Shown here piece by piece: positions 1 through 9,205 of a stretch of DNA of 40,949 bases (its first letter is position 1; the number at the start of each line of letters is the position of its first letter). Made by a program: the position numbers and the translations under genes. The notes below the pieces were generated by a model. The model saw only the letters and a program-made list of their open reading frames with translations, did no database searches and had not been told where the DNA came from. Source of the stretch: Acidobacteriota bacterium (GTDB lineage Bacteria; Acidobacteriota; Vicinamibacteria; Vicinamibacterales; UBA8438); NCBI GenBank assembly GCA_002726085.1, contig PBRZ01000021.1:1-40949 (forward strand), in the 5' to 3' direction.

Positions 1-90
1 ACACTCCGCATAATCCACGACCGGAACAAGAGGCAGGTCACCCAGGCCAGGCGGCCGCCGACGGAGCGACCGACGCAAGCTGACAGCCAT
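1..90 (-). CDS. Partial CDS, N-terminus of an unidentified protein
   Basis: An open frame on the minus strand runs from an ATG at 88-90 to the window edge without a stop. The 30 visible residues begin MAVSLRRSLRRRPPGL and are rich in Arg. The ATG lies 5 nt after the TAG stop of the preceding gene (stop at 96-98), so translation could be coupled to it. No domain can be recognised in so short a piece; it could also be a chance open frame. Confidence 0.35.
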   Translation of the reverse strand, partial: MAVSLRRSLRRRPPGLGDLPLVPVVDYAEC

Positions 91-95
91 TCTGT

Positions 96-2714
96 CTAGG
101 CGGGCTCCACAGTGCCGAGGAGGGCCTCGACCAGCGCCCGCTGAGCGGGGTCGCCACCGGTGGCAAGGGCAAGCTGCCAGGCGCGACGCGCGCGACGCCG
201 GTCACCGCTTCTCTCGGCTATTTGCCCTAACAGCTTCAATCCCTCGAACGAGGTCTCCAGCGCTAGCGCCCGTTCGCAGTGTCGCAACGCCGCATCGTCG
301 TGCCCGGCCGTGAAGTAGGAGGCGGCAAGCTCGAACTCTGCCGCGGCCGGCGACTCGTAACCGGTCAACAGGTCGAGCGCTGCCGGCCGATACCGGTCGA
401 GCTCGGCCTGAATGACGCCGAACCGATCCTGATACAGGGTCCGAGGCGCGGCAAGCTCCAACCGCATGTTGTCATCGGTGTTCAGCATCGCGCCGGCTGC
501 GAATGCCGCCGTCCCGCGTTCGTCGAGACGGAGCTTCACCAGCAGGTCGGTGGGGTACCGCACATGGGCCTCGGCGAGACTTGCCCGCACGCCCGGGTCG
601 GCAAACCGCCGCGTCATCTGGTCCAGCGAGAAGGCGATCGGACTGTCCGAGCCAAGGAGAATGAGGTCGCGGTCCTTGAAGGCGACCACGTGCGGGTACA
701 CGCTTCGAAACGTCGCCATCACCTCGCGGGCCGACTCCTCCGACATCCCATACAGGTGAAACCACTGGGCGAAGATGCCGCCCGGCGCCAGTCGCGACGC
801 GGTCAGCTCGAAGAAGTCGCGTGTGAAGAGATTGGCGACGCCAGTGATCCAGGGGTTCGATGGTTCGGAGATGATCACGTCGTATGGCTGCGCGTCTCGC
901 CTCAGTTCGCCCCGCGCGTCGCCGATGACGAGACGGAGGCGATCATCGTCGAGGGGACGACCGTTGATCGGCTCGAAGTAGCGAGACGCCTCGACGACAG
1001 CGGGCTCGATCTCGAACGCGTCGACTTCGCGCACCGGGTGGGTCAGCACGGCACCGGCGGTCATCCCGCTACCAAAGCCGACCACCGCGACCCGGTCGGC
1101 CCGCTCCGCGGCCATCAGTGGCAAGTGCCCGAGCAGCGTCTGGGTCTCGATGTCACCTGCGCCGGTCGACGCATCGGTCTTGCCATTGATCTTCATCAAC
1201 ACGAAGCGGTCGACCCGCTGGACGGCGACCGACGCGGTGGGCCCATCGCGGTAGAACAGCAGGTCGTGCGAGGCGAGTAGATCGCGGATACCACGATCGT
1301 CGTTGTCGGCGTAGCTCGGGGCGCCGTGATACAGCCCGAAGCTGAGCGCCAGCCGACGCGCGCCGCTGTCGAGCGCCAGCACCAGCAGGACGGCGAGCAG
1401 CGTCGCCCCAATCGTTCTGGGGTGCGACCCAGGCAGTCGGACCATGGCGAACAGGGCCAAGCCGAGCGCGACCAGCACCCCGACCTGTACCGACACGCTG
1501 AGCCCGACGCTCGCCAACAGCATTCCTGACGCGACGAGCGCGCCGGTCGCCGAGCCGAGCAGGTTCGCAGCGTAGAGTGACGAGACTACGGGGCGTGCGC
1601 CCACATTGCTCGACGCCGGCGCCAGGCTGACCACCACCGGCAGCAACGCGCCGAGACAGACCGTGGCCGGAAGCATGAGGAGCGCAGCCAACAGGAACTG
1701 CACACCATACAGCTCGGTGGTCCCACCACCGACCAAGCGGTAGAGATCGAGAAACAGGAACGGCAATCGCCCCCCGACCCAGAGGCTGACGAACGCCGCC
1801 CAGGCCGAGCCAGCCAGCAACCACACCGCACCGAGCAAGGTCGCCGGGTGTCGCCGAATTCGAGTCGCCGCGAGCCAGGACCCGAGCGCGATACCGACGA
1901 GGAAGGTCGACAGCATGATCGACACGCCATAGACCGACGAGCCATAGACCATCGAGAGCGTGCGGCTCCAGGCCACCTCGTAGACCATGGCGGTCCCGCC
2001 TGAAACGGCGAGTATCGCGTAGAGCAGACGGGGGACCGGCACGTCTGCCGTCACCCCTTCCTGGTGTGCGTCACCAGCAGGTACCACGGCGCGCCACTGC
2101 GCCGACGCGCTCGCCCAGCAGGACCGCGCGCACCAGACCGCGCCTGCGACAAGGAAATTGACCACCGCCGCGACAATCAGCGTCCGCGACAGGCCGGCCA
2201 GCGGGAAGAGAATGAAGACCGTCAGCAGCGGACCAGCCACGCCCCCGGCCGTGTTGGCCGCATAGAGCCACCCGACCGTGGTCGCGCGAGCCGTCGACCG
2301 TGCGTCGAGCACCTGCACCAAGACCGGCAGCGACGTCCCCATCGCCACCGTCGCCGGCAACAAGATGAGCACCCCCACCGCGAGCTGGAAATCCGACGGC
2401 GCCAGATCGACCAGCCGCAACGCGAGTGGCGTCGCCAGCGCGTAGAGTCCGATCCATGTCTCGAGCCCGACGTAGACCGCGATTGGCGGCACGCGCCTCA
2501 TAACAGCTCGTCCGGCCAGCCAGGCGCCACCCGCCATCCCCCCCATGAATGCGGCGAGGACGACACTCATGGCCACCGGTGTCGTCCCCAGCGACAGCAG
2601 CAGCAGGCGGGTCCAGACGACTTCAAAGATGAGCGAGGTGGCGCCGGTCAGAAAGAAGGCGCCCAGCAGCATGGCGCTGGCGTACCGTGTTCTCACATTT
2701 GCACTTTTCGGCAC
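96..2714 (-). CDS. MFS-like membrane domain fused to spermidine synthase-like domain, with C-terminal TPR-like helices
   Basis: This 872-residue protein has a long hydrophobic N-terminal part (about residues 12-450) made of two related halves. A motif of the form E-V-x-W-[TS]-R-x-L recurs near residues 31 and 246. A spermidine/spermine synthase-type Rossmann domain follows at about 480-760, with the glycine-rich SAM/dcSAM loop GFGSG at 546-550, the acidic E568 and D599, and the ISEPSNPW segment at 615-622. The last 60 residues look like a TPR hairpin. Such fusions are known and are usually annotated as fused MFS/spermidine synthase; their reaction is not established, and aminopropyl transfer should not be assumed. 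The start is GTG at 2712-2714, and no strong ribosome site is visible. It lies downstream of the peptidase gene on the same strand with a 74-bp gap. Confidence 0.8.
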   Translation of the reverse strand: MPKSANVRTRYASAMLLGAFFLTGATSLIFEVVWTRLLLLSLGTTPVAMSVVLAAFMGGMAGGAWLAGRAVMRRVPPIAVYVGLETWIGLYALATPLALRLVDLAPSDFQLAVGVLILLPATVAMGTSLPVLVQVLDARSTARATTVGWLYAANTAGGVAGPLLTVFILFPLAGLSRTLIVAAVVNFLVAGAVWCARSCWASASAQWRAVVPAGDAHQEGVTADVPVPRLLYAILAVSGGTAMVYEVAWSRTLSMVYGSSVYGVSIMLSTFLVGIALGSWLAATRIRRHPATLLGAVWLLAGSAWAAFVSLWVGGRLPFLFLDLYRLVGGGTTELYGVQFLLAALLMLPATVCLGALLPVVVSLAPASSNVGARPVVSSLYAANLLGSATGALVASGMLLASVGLSVSVQVGVLVALGLALFAMVRLPGSHPRTIGATLLAVLLVLALDSGARRLALSFGLYHGAPSYADNDDRGIRDLLASHDLLFYRDGPTASVAVQRVDRFVLMKINGKTDASTGAGDIETQTLLGHLPLMAAERADRVAVVGFGSGMTAGAVLTHPVREVDAFEIEPAVVEASRYFEPINGRPLDDDRLRLVIGDARGELRRDAQPYDVIISEPSNPWITGVANLFTRDFFELTASRLAPGGIFAQWFHLYGMSEESAREVMATFRSVYPHVVAFKDRDLILLGSDSPIAFSLDQMTRRFADPGVRASLAEAHVRYPTDLLVKLRLDERGTAAFAAGAMLNTDDNMRLELAAPRTLYQDRFGVIQAELDRYRPAALDLLTGYESPAAAEFELAASYFTAGHDDAALRHCERALALETSFEGLKLLGQIAERSGDRRRARRAWQLALATGGDPAQRALVEALLGTVEPA

Positions 2715-2788
2715 ACATGTGGCACGGCTTTAGGGCAAGAACCGACCCGGCGGTCAGAGCACAGCCTAAACCCTTATGAAAATGTGTC

Positions 2789-4885
2789 TTATGCGATCCC
2801 AGCCTGTGAGAGCAGGAAGGCGTACTGCAACGCGGTCTCCCGATACTGGCGGTAGCGGCCGGAAACACCGCCGTGTCCCGCGTCCATGTTGGTCTTGAGC
2901 ACCAGCGGGTTCTGATCGGTCTTCAACGCCCGCAGCTTCGCGACCCACTTCGCCGGCTCCCAGTACTGCACCTGCGAGTCGTGAAGCCCTGCCATCACGA
3001 GCAGGCTGGGATAGTCCTTCGCCTCGATGTTGTCGTAAGGAGAATAGCCGAGCATGGCGTCGAAGGCGGCCCGCTCGTGCGGGTTGCCCCACTCATCGTA
3101 TTCGCCCGCCGTCAACGGGATGCTGTCGTCGAGCATGGTCGTCATGACATCGACGAACGGCACCAACGCGACCGCACCGGCGAACAGGTCCGAACGCATG
3201 TTGATGACGGCGCCCACCAGCAGCCCGCCCGCGCTGCCACCGATCGCGAACAGCCGCTCCGGCCGCGTCAGCCGCTCGGTGACGAGATGCTCCGCGCAGG
3301 CGATGAAATCGGTAAAGGTGTTCGGCTTGCGTCCCAGCCGGGCCTCATCATACCAGCGGCGCCCGAGCTCCTGACCTCCGCGCACATGCGCGATGGCGAA
3401 CACGAAGCCGCGGTCGAGGAGACTGAGCAGGGCCGAGTCGAACGTGGCGTCGATCGAGATGCCGTAGGCGCCGTAGCCATACAGGAGCAGCGGGTTCGTC
3501 CCATCACGCGGCGTCCCGACCCGGGCCACGAGTGAGATCGGAATCGATTCGCCGTCTGGCGCCGTTGCCGTCAGCCGCTCGGCCCGATACCACGACGGAT
3601 CGAAATCGCCGAGAACCTCCTCTCGTTTCCGCAGGGTCCGGATGCGAGCCACCATGTCGTAGTCGTATGTCGAGACGGGTGTGGTCAGTGACTCATAGCC
3701 AAACCGCAGCACGTGTGTGTCCGCCTCCCGGTTGGTCAAGAAGTATGAGTCGTAGGTTGGCTCATCGAACGCGATGAGGTGCTCCCCCTCCCCCGGCTTC
3801 ACCCAAGGACGCACACGCAGCTGAACCAGCCCGTTACAGCGCTCCTGCACCACCAGATGGTCTCGGAACAGCTCGAAGCCGCCAAGCAGCACGTGCTCCC
3901 GGTGCGGGATCAGCTCGACCCATGCCTCCGGGTCGCACTGCCCGTCCGCCGCCTCCATCAGCTTGAAGTTGCGGGCGTCACGGTTGGTCCGGATGAAGAA
4001 ATGGTCGCGGTAGTGGTCGAGGTGATACTCGTGGTCGCGCGTTCGGGGCACGAACACCGTGAACGAGCCATCCGGCCGATCGGCGTCCAGATAACGGTAC
4101 TCGGTGGAAACGGTCTGATACGACGCGATCAGCAGATACCGCTTTGACCGGCTTTTCCCCACTTCGCAGTTGAACGTCTCGTCCGGCTCCTCGTAGACCA
4201 GGATGTCGTCCACCTGCGGCGTGCCCAGCCTGTGACGATAGACCCGGTACCAGCGAAGCGTCGTCGGGTCCTGGCAGGTATAGAAGAGAGTCTGGCCGTC
4301 GTTCGCCCAGACGACGTTCGCCGTCACCCCGGTGAGCTCGTCGGTCAAGATGTCACCGGTCGTCAGGTCTTTGATGCGAATCGTGTGGATGCGCCGGCCC
4401 TCGAGGTCGGTCGCGTAGGCGAGTAGCTGCTGGTTCGGGCTGACTTGGCGTCCTGACACCTGACAGAAGTCGTGACCCTCTGCCAGCAAATTGACGTCGA
4501 TCAACACCTGCTCGCGGCCGTCTTCGCCGATCGGTGTGCGGCAGTAGATCGGATACTCGCGACCGTCCTCGTAGCGGGTATGGTATGCAAAGTCCCCTTC
4601 CCGGTATGGCACCGACATGTCGGTTTGCTTGATCCGGCCTTTGATCTCGGCAAACAACGTGTCCTGCAATCCGTCAGTGGGGGCCATCACCGCACCCGTA
4701 TAGGCGTTTTCCGCCTCTAGATAGGCAATGACCTCCGGATTGTCCCGTTCACGCAGCCAGTAGTAGTCGTCGACGCGAACTACCCCGTGGGCTTCGAGGC
4801 GGGTCGGCGCAACCCGGGCATGTGGCGGCTCTGGTTCGATGGTTACAGGTTTGATCACAAGGTCTTGGACCGCGGGCGCCAGCAA
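2789..4885 (-). CDS. ptrB: Oligopeptidase B-like S9 family serine peptidase
   Basis: The 698-residue product has the two-domain layout of the prolyl oligopeptidase family S9A: an N-terminal seven-bladed propeller region (about 80-430) and a C-terminal alpha/beta-hydrolase domain. The catalytic triad is visible as Ser551 in GGSAGG, Asp636 in GLHDSQ and His671 in DAGHGG. Length and motifs fit oligopeptidase B, which cleaves short peptides after basic residues in the cytoplasm; the basic specificity is inferred from family resemblance only. The longest start is TTG at 4883-4885. A GTG nine codons further in is an alternative, and neither has a clear Shine-Dalgarno. No signal peptide is seen in the chosen frame. 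It follows the ABC permease gene on the same strand after 54 bp. Confidence 0.85.
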   Translation of the reverse strand: MLAPAVQDLVIKPVTIEPEPPHARVAPTRLEAHGVVRVDDYYWLRERDNPEVIAYLEAENAYTGAVMAPTDGLQDTLFAEIKGRIKQTDMSVPYREGDFAYHTRYEDGREYPIYCRTPIGEDGREQVLIDVNLLAEGHDFCQVSGRQVSPNQQLLAYATDLEGRRIHTIRIKDLTTGDILTDELTGVTANVVWANDGQTLFYTCQDPTTLRWYRVYRHRLGTPQVDDILVYEEPDETFNCEVGKSRSKRYLLIASYQTVSTEYRYLDADRPDGSFTVFVPRTRDHEYHLDHYRDHFFIRTNRDARNFKLMEAADGQCDPEAWVELIPHREHVLLGGFELFRDHLVVQERCNGLVQLRVRPWVKPGEGEHLIAFDEPTYDSYFLTNREADTHVLRFGYESLTTPVSTYDYDMVARIRTLRKREEVLGDFDPSWYRAERLTATAPDGESIPISLVARVGTPRDGTNPLLLYGYGAYGISIDATFDSALLSLLDRGFVFAIAHVRGGQELGRRWYDEARLGRKPNTFTDFIACAEHLVTERLTRPERLFAIGGSAGGLLVGAVINMRSDLFAGAVALVPFVDVMTTMLDDSIPLTAGEYDEWGNPHERAAFDAMLGYSPYDNIEAKDYPSLLVMAGLHDSQVQYWEPAKWVAKLRALKTDQNPLVLKTNMDAGHGGVSGRYRQYRETALQYAFLLSQAGIA

Positions 4886-4939
4886 CCCTGACGGCCCGCC
4901 GCAGCCGTCGGCGACGCCACAGAAGACCGAGCGCGGCCT

Positions 4940-7900
4940 CTATTCGGAACGCAGTGCCGCTAGCAGCGGCGACTTGACCGCAACGGCGGTGGCCGCCAGC
5001 GACGAAACCAGGCCGGCCATCGCTACAGCCAGCAGGAGGCCACCCAGCGTCACAATCGGAAATTGCCCGCCGCGCTCGATCCAGGCCGGCGCAATCGCCA
5101 CCAGCGCGCAGAGCGTGCCAACGCCGAGACCTCCGAACAGCAACAGGCCGTTCTCGACCAGCACCATCAGGGAGACGTGCCCGGTGTCGTAGCCGACCGC
5201 GCGCAGCAACGCCAGCTCCCGGCGACGCTCCAACACGTTACGCAGCAGCACGGCGCCCAGCCCGAATGTGCCGAGCAGCAACCCGAGCGCCCCCAGCGTC
5301 TGAAACGTCGCCAGATAGGTGTTCTCGACTCGGTGGAACGCGGCAAGTCGCTCCGACGCCGAGGTCACATCGAAACCGAAATCGGCCAACCGGTCCTCGA
5401 GCGCCGCGGTTACCTCGGCAGTCTCGTCGAATGATGCGTCGACCAGAAAGAACCGGTAACCCTCGTGCTCCGGGAACAACCGCGCGAAGTGCGGCTCACC
5501 GATGATCAGCTCACGCTGGAAGATGCTGTCTGACAGCGCCGCCACGATCCGCAACCGGATAGGGTTGTCGCTTTCCCGGTTCAAGATGAAGTCGTCACCC
5601 ACCGACAGATGCAATGCATAGGCCAGTGAAGTCGCGTCGGCAATCGCCGGCACCGCGCCGTCATCGAACACCCGGTCGAGGAGCAGCCAAGGATTCGCCG
5701 CTTCCGCCTCGGTCTGGGCCAAGGTGCGACCAAACCCGAATCGTCCCTGTTCGACGAACGCCATATCGGGCGCCAGCAGCCGAGGGTCTTTGGCCTGATA
5801 CAGATTGAGGCAGCTCGCATCCTCGCCGGGCCGCACGCGAAATCGGGCATAGGCGGTTCCACCGAACACGTCGTCATCGACCGCCGACACCCCCAGCTGC
5901 GCCCGACCGTCCTCGGAGGACAGGTCGAGCACGATCGGCAGCAGCGACTCGGCCAGCAGCGGGTACCCGCCGGTGCCGGACGCGGGGTCCGACGTCGCCT
6001 CGCCGCCCTCCCGGTGGAAGGCGTCGACAGCGACGATGATGAATGCCGCGAAGGCAATGAGTGTGATGCAGAGCACCGAGCGGCCGGGTCGCGCGGTGGC
6101 GTTGCGGATTCCTACCTGAGAGACGGACCAGGCGGTCGGCGCGGCGACGACGCCGCGATCCTGCCGCCCCAGCAGGACCCACGCCAAAGTGAGCGACGCC
6201 GCCAGGAACAGCAGCCCGGCACCGAAGAACCCGGCTGTATCGCCGATGGCCCCGGCCACCGTAGCAGCCAACACGAGCGCGCCCGCAAGCCCGAGCGCCG
6301 TCGGCGCACGCTTCGCGAGACCGGCTCCACGCGCTTTCTGACCGCGGCCACCAACGGTGTCTGGCAGCGACCCGCTGATGAGGGCCCGCGGCGTAGCCGC
6401 CGCCACGGCACGCAGGGTCCACGCGATCGAGGCAAATGCGGCCAGCATGCCACCCGCCACGCCGGCCCCGAGCGCCACCGGCGACACGTGTAACGTCAAC
6501 AGCGTGGTCCCCACCGCATCGACCCACCATGTGCGCAACCCCCACATGATCAGATCGGCGTAGCCGACCGCTCCCACCACGCCAAGAAGACTGCCGGCGA
6601 ATGAGAGCGCCGCCCCCTCCGCCCAGAACAGCCGGCGGACCCGCGTCTGGTCGAAGCCCAGCGCTCTCAGCGCCCCGATCTCGGCCAGCCGCTGTTCGAC
6701 GCCAAGCCGGAAGAAGAGGCTTGCCAGCAGAAGCGCCGACACCACGAGGAAGAAGCTGAAGTAGGTGAAGTACTCGCCGAAGTCGGTCACCCCGACGGCC
6801 GCCTCGAGCGCGAGCGCGCGCGCCGGATACACGACAAAGCCGGCCGCGAGCGGGTCGAGCGCGGACCGCAGCGCGGCGCTGTAGGTCTCGGCCACCGCCT
6901 CGGGCGGCCCGGTGGCAGGCACGACGCGTAGCGAGGTGACCTGCCCCCACCGCGACCGCCACAAATCCTGCCCCGCGCCGAGCGGGAGAAACCCTTTTGC
7001 GGCGGTTCGGTACTCGTCCCAGTAGGCCTCGTCCTTCTGGCGAACCAGATCGAGGTCGATCGGAAACGGCGGGTCCCAGTCGGAGACGTCGGTTGCCTCG
7101 GTGATACCGGGATACTCGGGCGCGAAATCCCGGTCGGCCGCCAGCCCCTCGAGCGGGACGACACCGGCCACCAGGAATTCGGCCTCCTCGGTCAGCAACG
7201 CCCCAGCGTCCGCCCACCGAAAGTACTGGACCGACACGACATCACCCGGCGCGGCCTGGAGGTCGTCGGCAGTCCAGCTGTTGAGGACAATCGGCGGCGG
7301 GTCGGTTCCGGTAGCGCCAATGTCGACGGCATCCAGCTCGAGCGCCTCGAGATCGAGCGCGGTGACGAGTGAATACGGCGTGATGCGATCGCCGAGGCGG
7401 ATCTCGTTGGCTAGATAGGTCAGGATCGGCTGGTCGGCCATACCGGCCTGGGCGGCTGCTAACCGAGCTGCCGTGACAGTGTCGTCCCCGAGTAGGCCGG
7501 CCGCCGACTCGACCACCAGCGCACCGGGCCCCTCCAACACCCGCACCCGAACACCAAGGTCCTCCAGCCGCGTCTCGGTGCGCAGGGCGGCCTCGATGGC
7601 CGCGACCGCCGCCGACGTGTCCTCGATCGCGGTGGTCGCACCACTGGAACCCAGTAATATCGTGTTCGCCTGCCGGTCGAGCCCCAGGTCCCGCTGCATC
7701 CGGCCTAGACTGACAAATACCGCGCGCGCGAGTCCCTGCTGCGGCCGGAACGAGAATTCGCCAAGTTCGTCCGATGCCAGCACCTGCTGGATGCGCAGCC
7801 GCATCGTCTCCCCGAGATCGTCGCGGCGCCCGTGCAATGACTCAACCGGAATGGCTGACGGTTTCTGGACACGGACCAGCAGGGTCTCGTCCACTGCCAC

Positions 7901-8344
7901 CCCGAGCTCCCGCGCGAGCCCGCTGCTGACCAGCACAGCGCCGGGCTCGGGCACCCGTCCCCCGGCCTCGAACCCGTGGAAGGCCCAGAACCGCTCGTCG
8001 ACCCCGTACACCTGGATGCCGCCCGCCCGGCTCCCGCTTTCCTGATGGGTCGCAAACCCCTCGAGCGCGATCAGTGGCGCCGCCTCGGTCGCGGTAGTGC
8101 CCAGGTCCCCGGACGCCGCCAGCTCGTCGACCAGCGCCTCGCGGAAGAACAGACCGGAGGTGACGACGTGGTCCACCTGCCCGAGCCGCAGCAACGCCAG
8201 GTCACGTAAGCTCGCCCGCACTGAAGTGCCGACCAGGAAAGCGCCGGCGAGCACCGACACTGCTACACCCACACCGGCGATGACGGCGAGGTTGGTACGC
8301 CAGAAGTGGGTCAGGCTGCGTCGCAACAGGGTGTTAAACGTCAT
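4940..8344 (-). CDS. ABC transporter permease with two FtsX domains
   Basis: The 1134-residue protein is a large FtsX-like permease. It has an N-terminal membrane segment (about 14-40), a large extracytoplasmic domain, a block of membrane helices in the middle (about 530-730), a second extracytoplasmic domain, and a final group of helices near 1015-1130. Both helix groups carry the FtsX hallmark R-A-[LV]-G-[FY]-[DT] (IGALRALGFD and LALLRAVGYD). It belongs to the MacB/LolCE type of exporters, which move substrates by mechanotransmission rather than by a classical channel; the substrate is unknown. The start chosen is the ATG at 8342-8344, which overlaps the TGA of the ATPase gene (ATGA). A longer open frame upstream would run inside the ATPase gene and is unlikely. 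Confidence 0.88.
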   Translation of the reverse strand: MTFNTLLRRSLTHFWRTNLAVIAGVGVAVSVLAGAFLVGTSVRASLRDLALLRLGQVDHVVTSGLFFREALVDELAASGDLGTTATEAAPLIALEGFATHQESGSRAGGIQVYGVDERFWAFHGFEAGGRVPEPGAVLVSSGLARELGVAVDETLLVRVQKPSAIPVESLHGRRDDLGETMRLRIQQVLASDELGEFSFRPQQGLARAVFVSLGRMQRDLGLDRQANTILLGSSGATTAIEDTSAAVAAIEAALRTETRLEDLGVRVRVLEGPGALVVESAAGLLGDDTVTAARLAAAQAGMADQPILTYLANEIRLGDRITPYSLVTALDLEALELDAVDIGATGTDPPPIVLNSWTADDLQAAPGDVVSVQYFRWADAGALLTEEAEFLVAGVVPLEGLAADRDFAPEYPGITEATDVSDWDPPFPIDLDLVRQKDEAYWDEYRTAAKGFLPLGAGQDLWRSRWGQVTSLRVVPATGPPEAVAETYSAALRSALDPLAAGFVVYPARALALEAAVGVTDFGEYFTYFSFFLVVSALLLASLFFRLGVEQRLAEIGALRALGFDQTRVRRLFWAEGAALSFAGSLLGVVGAVGYADLIMWGLRTWWVDAVGTTLLTLHVSPVALGAGVAGGMLAAFASIAWTLRAVAAATPRALISGSLPDTVGGRGQKARGAGLAKRAPTALGLAGALVLAATVAGAIGDTAGFFGAGLLFLAASLTLAWVLLGRQDRGVVAAPTAWSVSQVGIRNATARPGRSVLCITLIAFAAFIIVAVDAFHREGGEATSDPASGTGGYPLLAESLLPIVLDLSSEDGRAQLGVSAVDDDVFGGTAYARFRVRPGEDASCLNLYQAKDPRLLAPDMAFVEQGRFGFGRTLAQTEAEAANPWLLLDRVFDDGAVPAIADATSLAYALHLSVGDDFILNRESDNPIRLRIVAALSDSIFQRELIIGEPHFARLFPEHEGYRFFLVDASFDETAEVTAALEDRLADFGFDVTSASERLAAFHRVENTYLATFQTLGALGLLLGTFGLGAVLLRNVLERRRELALLRAVGYDTGHVSLMVLVENGLLLFGGLGVGTLCALVAIAPAWIERGGQFPIVTLGGLLLAVAMAGLVSSLAATAVAVKSPLLAALRSE

Positions 8345-9024
8345 GCGATACCTGAGGTGTCTCGCTGCTCCAGCCGCTGTCCGACCAGCTCGAACCGAGT
8401 GGAACACTTCGCTGCCAGCCCGGTGTTGTGGGTCACCACCACCAGCACGGTGTCCTGCCGTTGATGGAGGTCGAACAGCATCGTGGCCACCACGTCGCCT
8501 GCGGCGTGGTCCAGGTTTCCCGTCGGCTCGTCACACAGCACCAGCGGCGGCTGCCGGATGAGCGCGCGAGCCAGCGCTACACGCTGCCGCTCGCCACCCG
8601 ACAGCTCGGCCGGACGATGGTCGAGTCGATCGGCCAGACCGACCCCCTCGAGCAAGTCTCGGGCCCGGCCCGGCGCATCCGCGTCGCTCTGGCCCACCAG
8701 CGTCGGGATGAGCACATTTTCGAGCACGGTGCACTGGGGCAGCAACAGGTGGTCCTGAAAGACGAACCCGACACGCCGGTTCCGGAACGCCGCCAGCTCG
8801 GCCGGTGCCAGCGTAAACGGATCGACGCCGTCCACGGTGACCGTGCCGGAGGTAGGCGGCTCGAGCGCGCCAAGAATGTAGAGGAGCGTGCTCTTGCCGC
8901 TGCCGGACGGACCGACGATCGAGGCGGCGTCGCCGGGTCCCAACGAGAACGACAGATCGGAGAGGATCTCCAGCGGACCGCGCGGGGTCGGATACGACTT
9001 GGCGAGGTTGGTGACTTTGAGCAC
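8341..9024 (-). CDS. ABC transporter ATP-binding protein (LolD/MacB type)
   Basis: This 227-residue ATPase has every motif needed for activity: Walker A GPSGSGKST at 38-46, Q-loop Gln90, signature LSGGE at 141-145, Walker B LVLCDE at 161-166 and the H-loop His199. Its length and the pattern of a lone ATPase followed by an FtsX permease match the LolD/MacB subfamily. It shares a 4-nt ATGA overlap with the permease gene, so the two are almost certainly one transcript and one complex. The start is GTG at 9022-9024; there is an in-frame stop shortly upstream and no other start. No membrane fusion protein gene is adjacent, so any periplasmic partner is encoded elsewhere. Confidence 0.93.
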   Translation of the reverse strand: MLKVTNLAKSYPTPRGPLEILSDLSFSLGPGDAASIVGPSGSGKSTLLYILGALEPPTSGTVTVDGVDPFTLAPAELAAFRNRRVGFVFQDHLLLPQCTVLENVLIPTLVGQSDADAPGRARDLLEGVGLADRLDHRPAELSGGERQRVALARALIRQPPLVLCDEPTGNLDHAAGDVVATMLFDLHQRQDTVLVVVTHNTGLAAKCSTRFELVGQRLEQRDTSGIA

Positions 9025-9044
9025 GGCGTGGGCGATTCGTCAGC

Positions 9045-9182
9045 GGCCCTGCAGGGCCTTGCCACAACTGCCTCGGCCCCGATTGGTAACGGCCAAGCCG
9101 CGCACGTGCGCGGCTCGCGGGTGCGGAGTGGGGCCCTCCGGGTCCCCGCGTAGCGCCCGCGGGGGCCCGGGGCGAAGCCCCG
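9045..9182. repeat. Cluster of four palindromes between two minus-strand gene groups
   Basis: The 181-bp spacer 9025-9205 contains no gene but four inverted repeats. There is a perfect 14-bp palindrome at 9045-9058, a perfect 20-bp palindrome at 9096-9115 (centre CACGTG), an imperfect GGGGCCC hairpin near 9130-9147, and a 6-bp stem CGGGGC/GCCCCG with a three-base loop at 9168-9182. The last lies just after the stop of the reductase gene on the minus strand and could help end that transcript, but no T-run follows. The pattern resembles REP/BIME-type intergenic palindromes. Confidence 0.5.
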
Positions 9183-9205
9183 TCAATTGATGCAGCCCCG
9201 TCTAA

